A model generated the notes under the pieces. That model ran no database searches, was not told where the DNA came from, and was given only the letters and a program-made list of their open reading frames with translations. The translations under genes were made by a program, and so were the position numbers. Of a stretch of DNA of 64,000 nt, positions 26,477 through 36,974 are shown piece after piece. How positions within the stretch are numbered: position 1 is the stretch's first letter; each line of letters begins with the position of its first letter. The DNA is from Steinernema hermaphroditum (Eukaryota > Nematoda > Chromadorea > Rhabditida > Steinernematidae), in assembly GCA_030435675.1 (NCBI GenBank), contig CM059625.1, positions 18,104,001 through 18,168,000 of the forward strand, given 5' to 3'.

Positions 26477-26619
26477 TTTGATCGGCAGTAGCTCGATTAG
26501 TCGTAAAAGCGTTTGGTAATGATTACAATTGGATGCTTTACTGTTTGATGAGGCATAAATATTTGACCATCACCAAGTTTCTCATTCGAACCAGATAAGG
26601 ATGTTTAGCTCCTTAATTT

Positions 26620-26860
26620 TTGAACCTATTGGTCGGGTCGTCCAATTGCTCTCTGCCAGGCTCGCTGAATGAAATGAGTGAGCGGTCGTTCTCGGCTGTC
26701 GTTGTTGGTATAACGATCGCTCTGATCCAGTCCGTCGTGGCTGGCATAGAAAGCAAGCTGAATTACATCTCGCCAAGAAGACCGTCAGCACTTACCTGCC
26801 ACCTGCGCCACCCGAAAGCCGAAGAAGCGGCACGACGAAGAAAGAAGAAAGCAGCGAGTA
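26620..26860 (+). repeat. Dispersed repeat family D, copy 1
   Basis: A segment containing CTCGCTGAATGAAATGAGTG, GTCGTTGTTGGTATAACGAT and CATCTCGCCAAGAAGACCGT aligns in the same orientation with 46005-46270 (which has TTCGCTGAATGAGCTGAGAG, GTCGTTGTTAGCATAATGAT and CATCTCGCTAGGAATACCGT). The copies are clearly related but diverged. No terminal repeats or coding frame were recognised, so the element class is unknown. Confidence 0.6.
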
Positions 26861-27126
26861 CGGTGATATACGGGTATTCGTTGTGCTTACTATGACATTA
26901 TGACATATCTTGCCAATGTCACACAATGCGATATCACATGCGATATCGCGAATTCAAAGAGAGAAAACATCCAAACATTGTCTTGCCAAGACTACATTTT
27001 TTGTACCACTGTATATATCGTTCCAAAAAAAAAGATAACATGCACGTAATCATCATTGTTCAAAGGCTTCTGCTTGCACTGATCAAGCATTTGTGCGCCA
27101 ATGATAAGAATTCCATTAGGGACAGC

Positions 27127-27987
27127 ATGGTCGCACGTTCGCTGTGGCTAATACCCATTTCTTCGTCCTTCTTTACCACTACTGCGTACAATCTCCCGTA
27201 TGATGATAATATGATGACACGTTCGTTAATGTGGAACCTTACAGGCATCAGGCGCTTTCTAAGGCCATTTCGTCACAAATCCTGAACGTGTCTGCATTAC
27301 TTTGTGGGTGCAAAGACATAGCTCAATAAATTTTTTTTCAGTCGTATTAACTGTGTATCTCAGACATCGGCAAATAGTCGAATACTATGGAAACCGCCTA
27401 AAAATAGAAAGCTACAAATGGAGGCCTTTTTCTTTTGCACTGTTCATGGTGGGTCTCCTCTCGTCGTTTGCCATGACATTGGAGGCTAACGTCTTTGTAT
27501 GGTTTGCGTGCAGTACACAGTAATTGAGAAGCATTTTTAGAATACAATTGAAGTCAAACATGGTATACTCGGAAGGTTGTTTGCGTCGACAGCTCTTGCT
27601 TACTTTCTCGGTCAAGTAACATTCGCTTACTATGCGAAACCGCCAATGTTCTGGCCATTTCTGAATCACTGTCGATTATTTCTCTGCTTTGGCGGAATGT
27701 CGGCTTTCTTTTGGCGTAAGGCGGAGTGGTAATTACAATATTATAATGGGTACCAGTTTCAGTGATGTTCTTCGCGAAACAAGGAGAACCCTCTCATATG
27801 GTTTGTCATTTACATTAGCAACACTTTATCTTAGCATGTTACTGTTTAGGATTATAACTTACAAGTTCTTCCCGCCATTATACAAGGCTCAGTGCAACTG
27901 CTCGTGTCAAGCCTTTCGATAGAGCTGTGGTTTTCATACGCGCACGTCCCAAGGCTGCACTTTAGCACAAGTATGCAGTTTTTATAG
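27127..27987 (+). CDS. DRAM/Frag1/Sfk1-type six-helix membrane protein
   Basis: A small multi-pass membrane protein of the Frag1/DRAM/Sfk1 family, whose members act in autophagy or at the plasma membrane. Six exons: 27127-27197, 27245-27303, 27342-27490, 27541-27715, 27763-27800, 27850-27987 (209 residues). The start MVARSLWLIPISSSFF matches the family's W-[LI]-P-I first helix. The core SQILNVSALLFVLTVYLRHR followed by NRLKIESYKW, and the LEANNTIEVKHGILGRLFAS junction, match the family's conserved R-x-R-Q loop and its N-x-x-x-x-x-V-H signature. The acceptor of exon 5 could instead lie six bases upstream, adding two residues without changing frame. The last two exons are the least certain. The gene lies 650 bp downstream of ogdh-1 on the same strand, which is long for an operon gap. 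Confidence 0.68.
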
Positions 27988-28220
27988 ACATTTATATCGA
28001 CAAAAGAGCTTTTGTTTGCAGGATACTACAACGTTTTGCACAATACTGATGAAGATGATTAACATAAATACATTTTCGCTGTGTTTTGCTGTACAATGCG
28101 GTGTTTAATTTTGTCCCCGTTTTCCTTTGACAATGCATGTAAGCCTGAGAATTTTTGTAAATTATCAGTTTATTGTCACCAGACTTAGCGAGATCCTATG
28201 TATGAGAGTGCGCCGCTAAA

Positions 28221-30793
28221 CTACTCTTTTGGACTGCAATGTTTGCAGGTCAGTGGGCAATAGGACTTCATGACGAAGAAGAATGAAGCCTTCTGGCAGT
28301 GACTTTTAAAGTTCGGACAATCGGGAAAGTGGTCGCGGCATGCTGAAAGAACCTTCAGTTACAATAAAAAAAATTCACTAATGGAATTACTCGCTGAATT
28401 GACATCAACTAGAACTCCCGGAATAACGTGTGTCACAGTTGTTGAGCTAGGCGTTGAAGTACTTGCAATCAGTGTTCGGGGAAATGTAGCGACATGAGGC
28501 GTGCTCTGAGATGCGCAGCGGTAGAGCTTGTTGATCTGCAAAAGGAAATGGAAAGTGTATCTCAAAGACAATACTTTGAGCAGTTCGTTCAAAAACCAAC
28601 CTTCACAATGTCAAGCGAAGATAAATCGTTTGCGGTACCAATCAAAGTCGTAAATCCTGGAACTGTGGCCTCAATCGTGTTCTGACCATTTCTGCTGAAA
28701 GCCGCCGATTCGTAGTGCATGATTGACTCATAATCGTATTTTTCGCCAAAAGTGTTTTGCAACACGGCCGAAATTTTGTTGAACTGTTCTTTCATTCCAG
28801 GTAGGATGTTTTCCCAGCGAATAGTGATGTGGTCATCGCGGTCTAGGCGCGCAAGGTTTACTGTCGGACTCTTACGCAAATATTGATAAAACCTGCTCGG
28901 CTGTGTTCGTGCCAGAATCCTACGGCATGCATGAATTCGTGGACTATGATATCGTGAAAAAGACATCCGTTGCCCAGTGACAGTTCTTGCCGACCTCCGA
29001 CTCGCCCAACTTGAGAATAACATCTGTAACGGATAGGGATCGTAGGTGGAAGCAACCGCTAAGAACGAGTCGTGTCCTAAATATGCTATTTGCCCACAAA
29101 TCTTTGAAAATCGTGCTGGGTTCGGGAAATATGACCGGTGTTAGTCAAAACAATAAAAATCGATTATAGTTCAGGAAAACGTTTTGTGTGGGTCTATTAG
29201 TCTCTTAGTCTACTCTTAGTCTATTTTGGGCTCTATGCAAGAAGTGTGCACATAATCAATTTCGTGTGCACATAATTAATTTCGTAAGAAGATAAAGATA
29301 GGACTTTCTTACTTCTACGCTTCGACAGAAAGTAAATTTAGGATTTTCCTGCTTCTAGGCTTCGCTTAGGCAAACCCAGGCTTCGCTTAGGCAAACCCCA
29401 GCTTGGCTTAGGCAAACCCCGACTTGGCTTAGGCTCCGGTTTAGGACTATGCCTGTGAATTTTAAGCGAGCCCGAAGGGCGAGCCCTGTAGTCTTGATAA
29501 ATCCATAGCCATAGACCTAAGCTTGAGCTTAAGCCAAGCCGGGGTTTGCCTAAGCGAAGCCTGGACACGTCACACGAAATTAATTATGTGCACACGTGCG
29601 GAATTATGTGCACACGAAATTCATTATGTGCACACTTCTTACAAAGAGCCCTATTTTGTAGTCCGTGATAAGCTGTACAAAGTCTACCAAACAGAATTTC
29701 ACCAAAAAAGTAAAAAAGAATTGCATTTTATTGAATAAAAATGCTCGGTCGCAAAAGTCTACTGTTCCCTACATTTCCGGTTGTTTCGAATATCAATCAG
29801 TATCAATCAATCCAAAGTTAAGTAAATTGCACAATGTTATCGTCTTAAATGCTTGAATTTCGAGTACGAAGTTTTAGTGCGATTTTGCAATGGTCGAAAT
29901 GGGGGTTGTTATGAGCAGAGCCACGAAAGGGTAAGCAAAATGAACCAGGATCTTTTGCGTTCAGTCACACAATTCTCAAAAATTAACCTGTTCCACGGCT
30001 TCGATAACCGCTAAATAAGAATACTACAATGACCTACCCATTTCCTTTCTTTATGTATAAGTAATCTTCCTCGGCTTTTCGCTTTACAAAACGAATACAT
30101 GTGCTGCTCTCGTAGCTCCCAAAAGCTCTTTCAATCAGTCTAAGCTCACGCTGATCTAAATAGCGTCTGAATCAGTCGAAATCCGTCTTAGAGAGACTAA
30201 CTGAAGAGAGTATCTAACTGGAAAGGGATGATGCCACCCGGCCATATGAGCTGACGATTCTTCAGCGCATTGTAAAAGACACCATGTCCCTAAAGCAGCG
30301 ACCAGTAGTAATTTAGGCAAAAAATATGACAAACTTACTGGTTGCTCAAACATTGAAGGATCCAAATCGATGTCACCTTGGAATTTGCCTGAAATTGTGT
30401 TACCGAAATAAGAGCTTCGCTCATTTTTCGCTTTTTGGAATATCCCTAAAGGTAGGCAGCTAACTGTGCTCGCAACTTTAGCAGAACTTTTAAAACAGGT
30501 ACTGTTCTTAGGAAAGGATATCATCAGAGAATACCAATACTATTGCTATTCGTCGTGAAAAATTGGTAAACGCGTCTTGCTATACTACACGCCAGTCACA
30601 TCTCTTTTGCCTGTAACATACCTGAATGTATCCATGCTGCATGATGCCGATCATCTTTATACGGGGTAGATGCCTGTTTCTGTATCAAAACTGGTGGTAC
30701 GGAGTGAAATATATTGCTAAATTGGCAATACCCAGGACAATTCTGCCCGAGAATTAGAATGAATACCACAAATATGGATACACTATGTGTCAT
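28221..30793 (-). CDS. Astacin-family zinc metalloprotease with C-terminal ShK domain (NAS type)
   Basis: A secreted zinc endopeptidase of the nematode NAS family. Eight exons: 30793-30622, 30445-30339, 30289-30202, 30155-30038, 29023-28893, 28842-28601, 28535-28391, 28342-28221 (374 residues). A signal peptide ([16 protein letters not shown]) and a propeptide ([11 protein letters not shown]) precede the catalytic domain ([42 protein letters not shown]). The zinc site is [13 protein letters not shown], and the Met-turn is SIMHYES. A Ser/Thr-rich linker leads to an ShK module with six Cys ([11 protein letters not shown] ... [12 protein letters not shown]). All catalytic residues are present, so it should be active. 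Intron 4 (29024-30037, about 1 kb) carries a MITE. The acceptor ccctcttcag abuts the ATG. The particular nas number cannot be assigned. Confidence 0.92.
29228..29651. mobile_element. MITE with 6-bp target duplication inside astacin intron 4
   Basis: A 424-bp palindromic element. The left end reads GGGCTCTATGCAAGAAGTGT, and the right end, reverse complemented, reads GGGCTCTTTGTAAGAAGTGT. It is flanked by a perfect TATTTT direct repeat (29222-29227 and 29652-29657). Inside the ends, GTGCACATAATTAATTTCG is reiterated on both arms, and a second layer of GCTTAGGCAAACCC units (29345-29440) is matched in inverted orientation near 29520-29570. It has no coding capacity. Confidence 0.85.
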
Positions 30794-31486
30794 CTGAAGA
30801 GGGAATTTATTACTGTTTTTTTGGAGAACCTTTAAATCATCGCCATAGAAACTCAACTGATCAGTTATGAGTATGGACATGAGCCATTTACATGTCCTAA
30901 GTGAGTAGTAAACATTCCAAGCCGTCCTGATCCAGGATTGCCTGTTCTGCGCGCAGCAGGTCGCTTTGGTATCGCTTCTTCACCCTGACCACAAGTCTAG
31001 CACCTCAAGGGTCTTCGGGTGGAGACTGCGATACTATGGGAGACACCGCTGAAGTACAGCAAACAGAGCTAGTGAGCTGCGCACACGACGTCTGATATCT
31101 TCACTCCTGAGCATCTCTTTGTCGCCATCAGTCTGTCGACTGACCAATGAGGAGAACAAAGGGTGCGCGAACTGTTTACTCGCCTCTTTCACAACAATCT
31201 GTCAATTAACACCAGCGATTACGCTAATTAGCAAACACTTCGTAGCCGGAGACGGCATCAGACAACTTTCACCGTCATCCTTTAATGCCCTTATATTCGT
31301 ATATACCAAAATTGTGAAAAGTGCTAGACCAGTTATACAACGGGACTTTCTTTTTCTGTTAGAACTACTCAATGTTTTTTTTCCTTTGACTGAGTACTTA
31401 TTAAATGCTGTATAGATCAAAAAACTTTACAATACATTACTGCTCATCCTTTGTAAATAGGCAACATTGACACATTTGCGAATATA
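30794..31486. other. Intergenic, upstream of astacin gene
   Basis: No coding exon recognised. This stretch holds the upstream region of the astacin gene and ends at the palindromic element. A short GC-richer patch near 30940-31060 has no identified meaning. Confidence 0.35.
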
Positions 31487-32929
31487 CAGTGGTGGAAATA
31501 TAAATAGGGACACCTGTGGAGAAAATAATCTTTCCTGTTTTAGGTGTATTTTACGATAAGTGATTCCAAACAACTTTCATTATCCGACGTAGAATTTCCT
31601 ACTGATTCTTGTCATATATGGAAGTTAAGTAATTTCCCCTGATCAGGCAACAATTTCGCTGCGGGACCAAACGACACTCATTTCGTCGCTGAAATATAAA
31701 TAAGGACACCTCTTAAATACAGCTATAATTCCAGTTTTATGAAACGGAAAATGGTAAGAACAGCTATATTGACGCCTACTGTTGACATTTAAAGGGTTTA
31801 AATGTGGTTTGGACAATTCGCAGGTGGTTAGGATATTCAAAACTCTTGAACTTGTAATATTACAGTGTGAAGACGAATATCGAATGTTTCTATGTGAAAT
31901 TCACCCGCAAAGTCGCCAGAACCACGGCTAACATCTTTTTCTCCGTTCAACATAACACGAGTAGGCAAAAACGCTAGTTTAGTTGGCGTCTGAAGACCTT
32001 TTGTCCTTCAAAACTTAGAACGTTGCCTTACTGACCATTGTTATATGGGTCCCGAAACGATGTAGAAGACCGGTTTTGCAACCTTTTTAAATTACACTAC
32101 GTTGTAGAGCGTGTAAAATAACCCCTAATTACTATCTTCTGGTGATTTCCTGGCTTAACTTGAAAAAACAAAACGGTTCTTCTAAATTTCGTCTAAAAAC
32201 ACGTATTTTCTATTGAAAATTCTATGCTCTGGCCTGTCCACGTCCCGTATCGACATGTATCGCTGCTTTGATGCCACAAAACACTAAAATGGGTTTTCGA
32301 ATACGCTGATGAAGATGATAATATTAAAAAAATGCTAGAAGCCCTTTATTTCCGGACATTTAGGAACCCTAACAAGAAGTCTGGCCAACATAGAGATCTA
32401 AGTTTTGAAGGGAAAAAGGTCTTCAGACAGAAATTAAACCAACGTTTTTGCTTCCCAGCACTACTTTTAATGGAGGCAAAGATCACTGCCGTGCATTTGG
32501 CTACTTTGCGGGTGAGTTTCACATGAAAACGCTCCATGTTCGTTTTAATCCGGTGCTGTTGCAAGTGTAAGGGTTCGGAAATCTTAAACCAGCTGGATAT
32601 AGTCTAAATCACACTTAAATTGGCTAAATGTCACTTGTTGACGTCAATATAGCTGTTCTTACCATTTTCCGTTTCATAAAACTGGAATTATAGCTGTATT
32701 TAAGAGGTGTCCCTATTTATATTTCCGCGACGAAATGAGTGCCGTTTGGTCCCGCAGCGAAATTGTTGCCTGATCAGGGGAAATTACCTAACTTCCATTT
32801 ATGACAAGAATCAGTGGGAAATTCTACGTCGGATAGTGAAAGTTGTTTGGAATCAGCTATCGTAAAATTCACCTAAAACTCGTAAGATTGTTTTCTCCAC
32901 AGGTGTCCCTATTTATATTTCCGCCACTG
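31487..32929. mobile_element. Long-inverted-repeat Tc1/mariner-type element (1443 bp)
   Basis: The ends read CAGTGGTGGAAATATAAATA (left) and, reverse complemented, CAGTGGCGGAAATATAAATA (right), between TA dinucleotides (31485-31486 and 32930-32931). CAGTG at the tip and TA duplication are typical of Tc1-like elements. The two arms remain alignable almost to the centre near 32200, so the whole element is a fold-back. The terminal motif AAATATAAATAGGGACACCT recurs about 200 bp inside each arm (31691-31713 and 32703-32731). No transposase was recognised. The frame at 32346-32564 (-) has no clear relative. Confidence 0.8.
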
Positions 32930-33086
32930 TATAACAGAATCAAAAAATTTAAGTTAACAATCGCGACAATCATAGGAACAAGATTAGTCAGTACAAAATC
33001 TGCGAGGAGAAAATCACGTATATACAGTATAGACGAAATTCTAATTTCTACAACGAGGCTCAACCCAACTTTTCTTAAAAACGCAT

Positions 33087-33896
33087 TTAGTCATACTCGT
33101 CCTCAATTGCTGTGTTAGCCTTCCGTTTCATAGGATTCGGAGTGTTGAGCATTCTCATAACCTAAAAAACCAGTAACATATGAAATGGCAGCATTACGCA
33201 TACCTTGTCCTGACTAACAGATGTCGAATATGCTTGCATACCATCCCGATTTTGGTCGGTACTATCCGTGTCTTGCATCGTGTTATGCCACACGTAACTG
33301 GGATTCATCAGACAGAAGCGGTCGTTCGGCAATCGTAGTCCAGAACTTTGTTTGATTGTCGGCATAGGAATGTTGTTTTTCTGCGTGGCCAGTTCAACCA
33401 TGAGCTTCTTAGCTTTTCCCTCACCCTTGAAGCGTTTATCTGCTAAAAATAATAGTTAAGCATAAAGTAGAGCGTTTGTTCTGATTTCACCAAAAATTAT
33501 TTGAATATAATATGAAATGTTTTCTCATAATATTCTAATAATAAAAAAATTAAAATATTGCTACATTGATTTAACGAGGTAGGAAGGCGATGACCAACCT
33601 GATCCATTCAAAGCGAAGTGAACGTCCGATTCGTCGACACTTTTTTTACTGGCATAGTCGCAAATGGCTTTTGCTTCCGACAGAAGATCCTGAGTGTACG
33701 CGTACGAGAACTCAATCATTTGTGATAATAGTCTTGGATCGTAGTCGTGGATTCCAGCCGAAGCAAGTATGTTCTGCATTAGTTGAACGTCGCGTGGTAT
33801 GCCAGGTGTTTCCTGCTTTTCGCCGACTTCTTGTGCGGTGGATGAAGAGCTGGCATTTTGGACGGGCTGAACGTGGCTCCCAGGTTTCTCGGCCAT
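33087..33896 (-). CDS. taf-9: TFIID subunit TAF9, histone-fold protein
   Basis: A TBP-associated factor that pairs with TAF6 through a histone fold in TFIID. Three exons (33896-33599, 33442-33204, 33161-33087) give 203 residues. The histone fold runs from PGIPRDVQLMQNILASAGI through YDPRLLSQMIEFSYAYTQDL to DESDVHFAL. It is followed by the TAF9 conserved segment NNIPMPTIKQSSGLRLPNDR and FCLMNPSYVW. The first ATG in the frame is at 33894-33896; the open frame continues upstream only through a non-ATG codon. Introns are 42 and 156 nt. The acidic end IEDEYD is short, as in other nematodes' TAF9. Identification is confident from the fold plus the LPxDR(Y/F)CL motif. Confidence 0.93.
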
Positions 33897-34350
33897 CGCA
33901 AACACGGTTGACAGTAAGGAGGGCAGGAATAAGTTGTACTAAGCTCTTGGAAGAGGCCAGCACGATGTAAATGACAACCTTTGCAATGCAACATGTGAGA
34001 TAAATGCGAGCTGAAGTTAATTACAGCATTGCATTCTGGAAGCCGTTTGAACAACACGAAGAGCGCCAATTGTGTATGCATGTACCTTCGCGGCGGGACC
34101 ATCAATAAAGCTCACTTACGCACCGCCACTTTATGTTGTCGATAAGTATTGCCTAACCATAAAATAATGTTGTAAATTATCATTGTGTGGATCAAGCCCT
34201 GTATTGGACATACATTGCTACTGGATAGACTTATTTGCATTTGTTTTGTCACGCCTGTAATAAGGAAGAAAAAGGGGGATGCTCGAATGTGTCAATGTCT
34301 TAAGAGGAAAAAGAGTCTGAACCTTGATATCATCATGCAATCGACATGTA

Positions 34351-35268
34351 TTGGGTGGGAGCATTGAAAATGGGACACGTGATGGGACATCCATTTTTCT
34401 CGTCATGTTTAGACTCGCGGTAAAGCTAATTTATGCGTTGTTGTATACAGTGAACTCTCACCCCACACTATAATTGGCGGCTTATACATTGCGTTCCTCT
34501 TGATGTTAGAGGTCTATTCATTTTTGATGGTCATGTTTTTGGCACCTCGAGATGACAAAATGCAAAGTGATGTACGGGCTTCCTATGGTATTAATTGCGT
34601 GATGGACGGTGCCCGCTTTTAACCACGTGCATCCTTGGGTCTAACCTACCGAATGCAGCTGTCTATATGGTCGTCATGTATCACAACATGAGCTAATCTC
34701 AAAAAAATGGTCTTTTCGGATCATTGGATTTGACCATGTTCTGTTAACGCCAAGGTTTCCAATTGATTAAGTACCGTAACAGAGAATGGGGATATCGAAC
34801 AGGTAGCACTTACTCACAGCTACCATACACGAATAGTGACTCCATGAGTTTACTTCTACTTTAAGGAAATACAGGCCAAATGTTTAAAAAAAGCAGACTT
34901 CAGGAATGGTGCCTGAAACCTGATATTTGCAAGTTGATCCCAGAATGGCTCTCCATTTTGAGCTGATAGATTCCTTTTTTACTGTTTATCTAGAACCCTC
35001 TTAGCTCTATCTAATCGTTATATGTGTTCGTCCACAAAGGGTGACACCAGAAGAATTCACTCCAATTAAGAGAAAGAGGTCGAAAATTGGACCACAACAT
35101 TTTTTGACTTGAAACCCCTTGCATTCTATGAACGAGGGATCCGCCTTTCGCCCGAGAAGTGGTCCGTAGTTGTCCAGTCTAATGGTGAATACCTTGAAGT
35201 GAACTGGTTAAAAAAATACATATAAACAATCAGTGCAAAAGTGTCCCATTTTCACTGCTCCAACCCAA
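34351..35268 (+). mobile_element. Mariner-family relic B (918 bp)
   Basis: Left end TTGGGTGGGAGCATTGAAAA and right end (reverse complement) TTGGGTTGGAGCAGTGAAAA, followed by TGGGACAC on both sides, between TA dinucleotides (34349-34350 and 35269-35270). Near 35086-35224 a frame reads KEVENWTTTFFDLKPLAFYE, then RGIRLSPEKWSVVVQSNGEY and a stop. This matches the conserved C-terminal end of mariner transposases (family pattern F-Y-x-x-G-I-x-x-L-P-x-R-W-x-x-x-V-x-x-x-G-x-Y). Upstream the frame is broken. The element aligns with copy A over most of its interior. Confidence 0.82.
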
Positions 35269-35895
35269 TAGTACGGTGCGAAGGAAAGACACATATTGTA
35301 TGACCTTGTTCTGAATGAAGGTCACCTTATAAGTATTGGCTTGCGCTTACGGAGAACGTCTTGGTGACCAACCATTTTATAATATCATCATCATTTACTC
35401 TTTGCTCAATGGCATTCACCATGCAAGAAATCTCATAGATAAATCTCATCTCAAATCTCATATGCACAATGAAGAATGGTAGATTACCGTTGTCCTGAAC
35501 GTGCGCCCAAATAAACGTGCGCCCGAATGAACATTGCAACCGCCTCCCGCAGCCTTATTCGTCGGAGTTGCAAACCACTCTCGGCGGCTTCGGAATCCTG
35601 GTTGTCAAAACACAACCAATTCATCCCCTATATATAAATGGAGAACCGACGGGTCCGTTGGTCTGTGTGTGTGTGTTTTTTTTTCCGTGCGCACGGCGGA
35701 AACACCCACACAAAATAAGGACCCGAGGGGAACCGAACCCGACACCGCCTGCTTACAAACAGAGAACGTTCGCAATGAGCCACACAGACAGTTGAGATAG
35801 TAGTGCTCTACTTCCACTATCTCTCTGGTGATGCTAGGCTTTGAGTTTTTTTTGCTGTTTTTGAGTGATTTTTTGTCTATTTTGTAACCAGCAGT

Positions 35896-36082
35896 CCCGC
35901 AGGGCTATGGTTTCTCGCCGCCCGCAGGGCTACAGTTTTAGGCCCCAACTTCAGCTTTTTGCATGAGCGCCAATCTTGCCGCCCGCAGGGCTATGGTGTC
36001 TTTCCGCCCGCAGGGCTACAGTTTTTTGGCCCCAACTTCAGCCCTATCCATGAGCGCCAATCTTGCCGCCCGCAGGGCTACA
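35896..36082. repeat. Tandem repeat, 86-bp unit
   Basis: Two direct copies (35896-35981 and 35982-36067) plus the start of a third. Each unit has two GCCCGCAGGGCTA boxes, a GGCCCCAACTTCAGC segment and GAGCGCCAATCTTGCC. The GCCCGCAGGGC box is nearly self-complementary and occurs five times. It lies just downstream of a GT run (35663-35676) and a GC-rich stretch. No coding function is apparent. Confidence 0.8.
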
Positions 36083-36423
36083 GACTAGTTGGCTTTTAGT
36101 ACTTGGAGGGCGCGAATTCGCGCGCAGCCGGGTTTATTTGCATAAATCCAACATTTACATGTTATCGCTTCCTAAATCTGACCACTGCTCCCTGCCTTCT
36201 TCTTGCGCTGGGTGCCATCTTCTGCTGCTTAGTTTCTTCGAAAACTCATCACTCCATCGCGTCTATTGTCGCCCGAGGAGTTCCAGTTTTCAGCATCTTA
36301 CTGTATCAACTCATAGAATTTAGAATTTTCCAAAAGCGTCTGGATCAGAATTGTGTACAATACACGATGTTAGTAAATTACTTACTAACCTGTTCTCTAA
36401 TAATGTAAACACAAAAGCTCAAT

Positions 36424-36880
36424 ATAAGAGTCTCACTATTGTCGCAGTGGCGAGCGGTCGCTCCCTCCGGTCGCTCTCCGAGTGTCCGGTTGGTTTGATG
36501 GTAAACCCTGTGGCAGTTGTGAGTTTTGCGGCTTCCAGAGGGAATTGGGACACCCGGAAGTCGTAGTCCCACCACCGCTGACAAACAAGATGTCCGACGC
36601 CAGGAATCCGGATGCGTGAGATGTCACCCTGAAGGTGGCCGACGCTCTGAGGACCACTGAAGACGCAATTCCCGGACCACGAACTCATCTCTGCGAAGAA
36701 GATGCGAGCTCAAAAGCCTCCTCTGTGCCGCAAACGCCCCGAGAAGAAGAAGTTCTACTGCCATTTCCGAAGTTTTGCCGTCTCCCACATGCCCCGTGAT
36801 GCGCGCCGTCTCCGACCGGTTCGCCATAAGCGCCACGCCAGGGATGAAGCCGGCTACAACGAGACATCCTCTGATTGTTT
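36424..36880. other. GC-rich patch of unknown origin
   Basis: About 450 bp markedly richer in GC than its surroundings, with overlapping open frames on both strands. None shows a recognisable domain, signal peptide or splice structure. It may be a decayed mobile element or a captured gene fragment. I see no function. Confidence 0.3.
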
Positions 36881-36974
36881 ATTATTCGGTGTCGTGCAAA
36901 GCGTAAGCCTTTGATTCACGAAATAAACTCGTAAACTCGTAAGCGCAATATAATAAATGAGTAGGCACATTTGT

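Noticed and set aside
26476..27127. Operon of ogdh-1 and the DRAM-like gene
   Set aside because: Same strand, but the 650-bp gap is long for a nematode operon and includes a dispersed repeat. No SL2-type evidence can be seen in DNA alone.
29340..29580. CRISPR-like tandem array
   Set aside because: The GCTTAGGCAAACCC units are irregular, lack unique spacers and are mirrored in inverted orientation, so they belong to the MITE.
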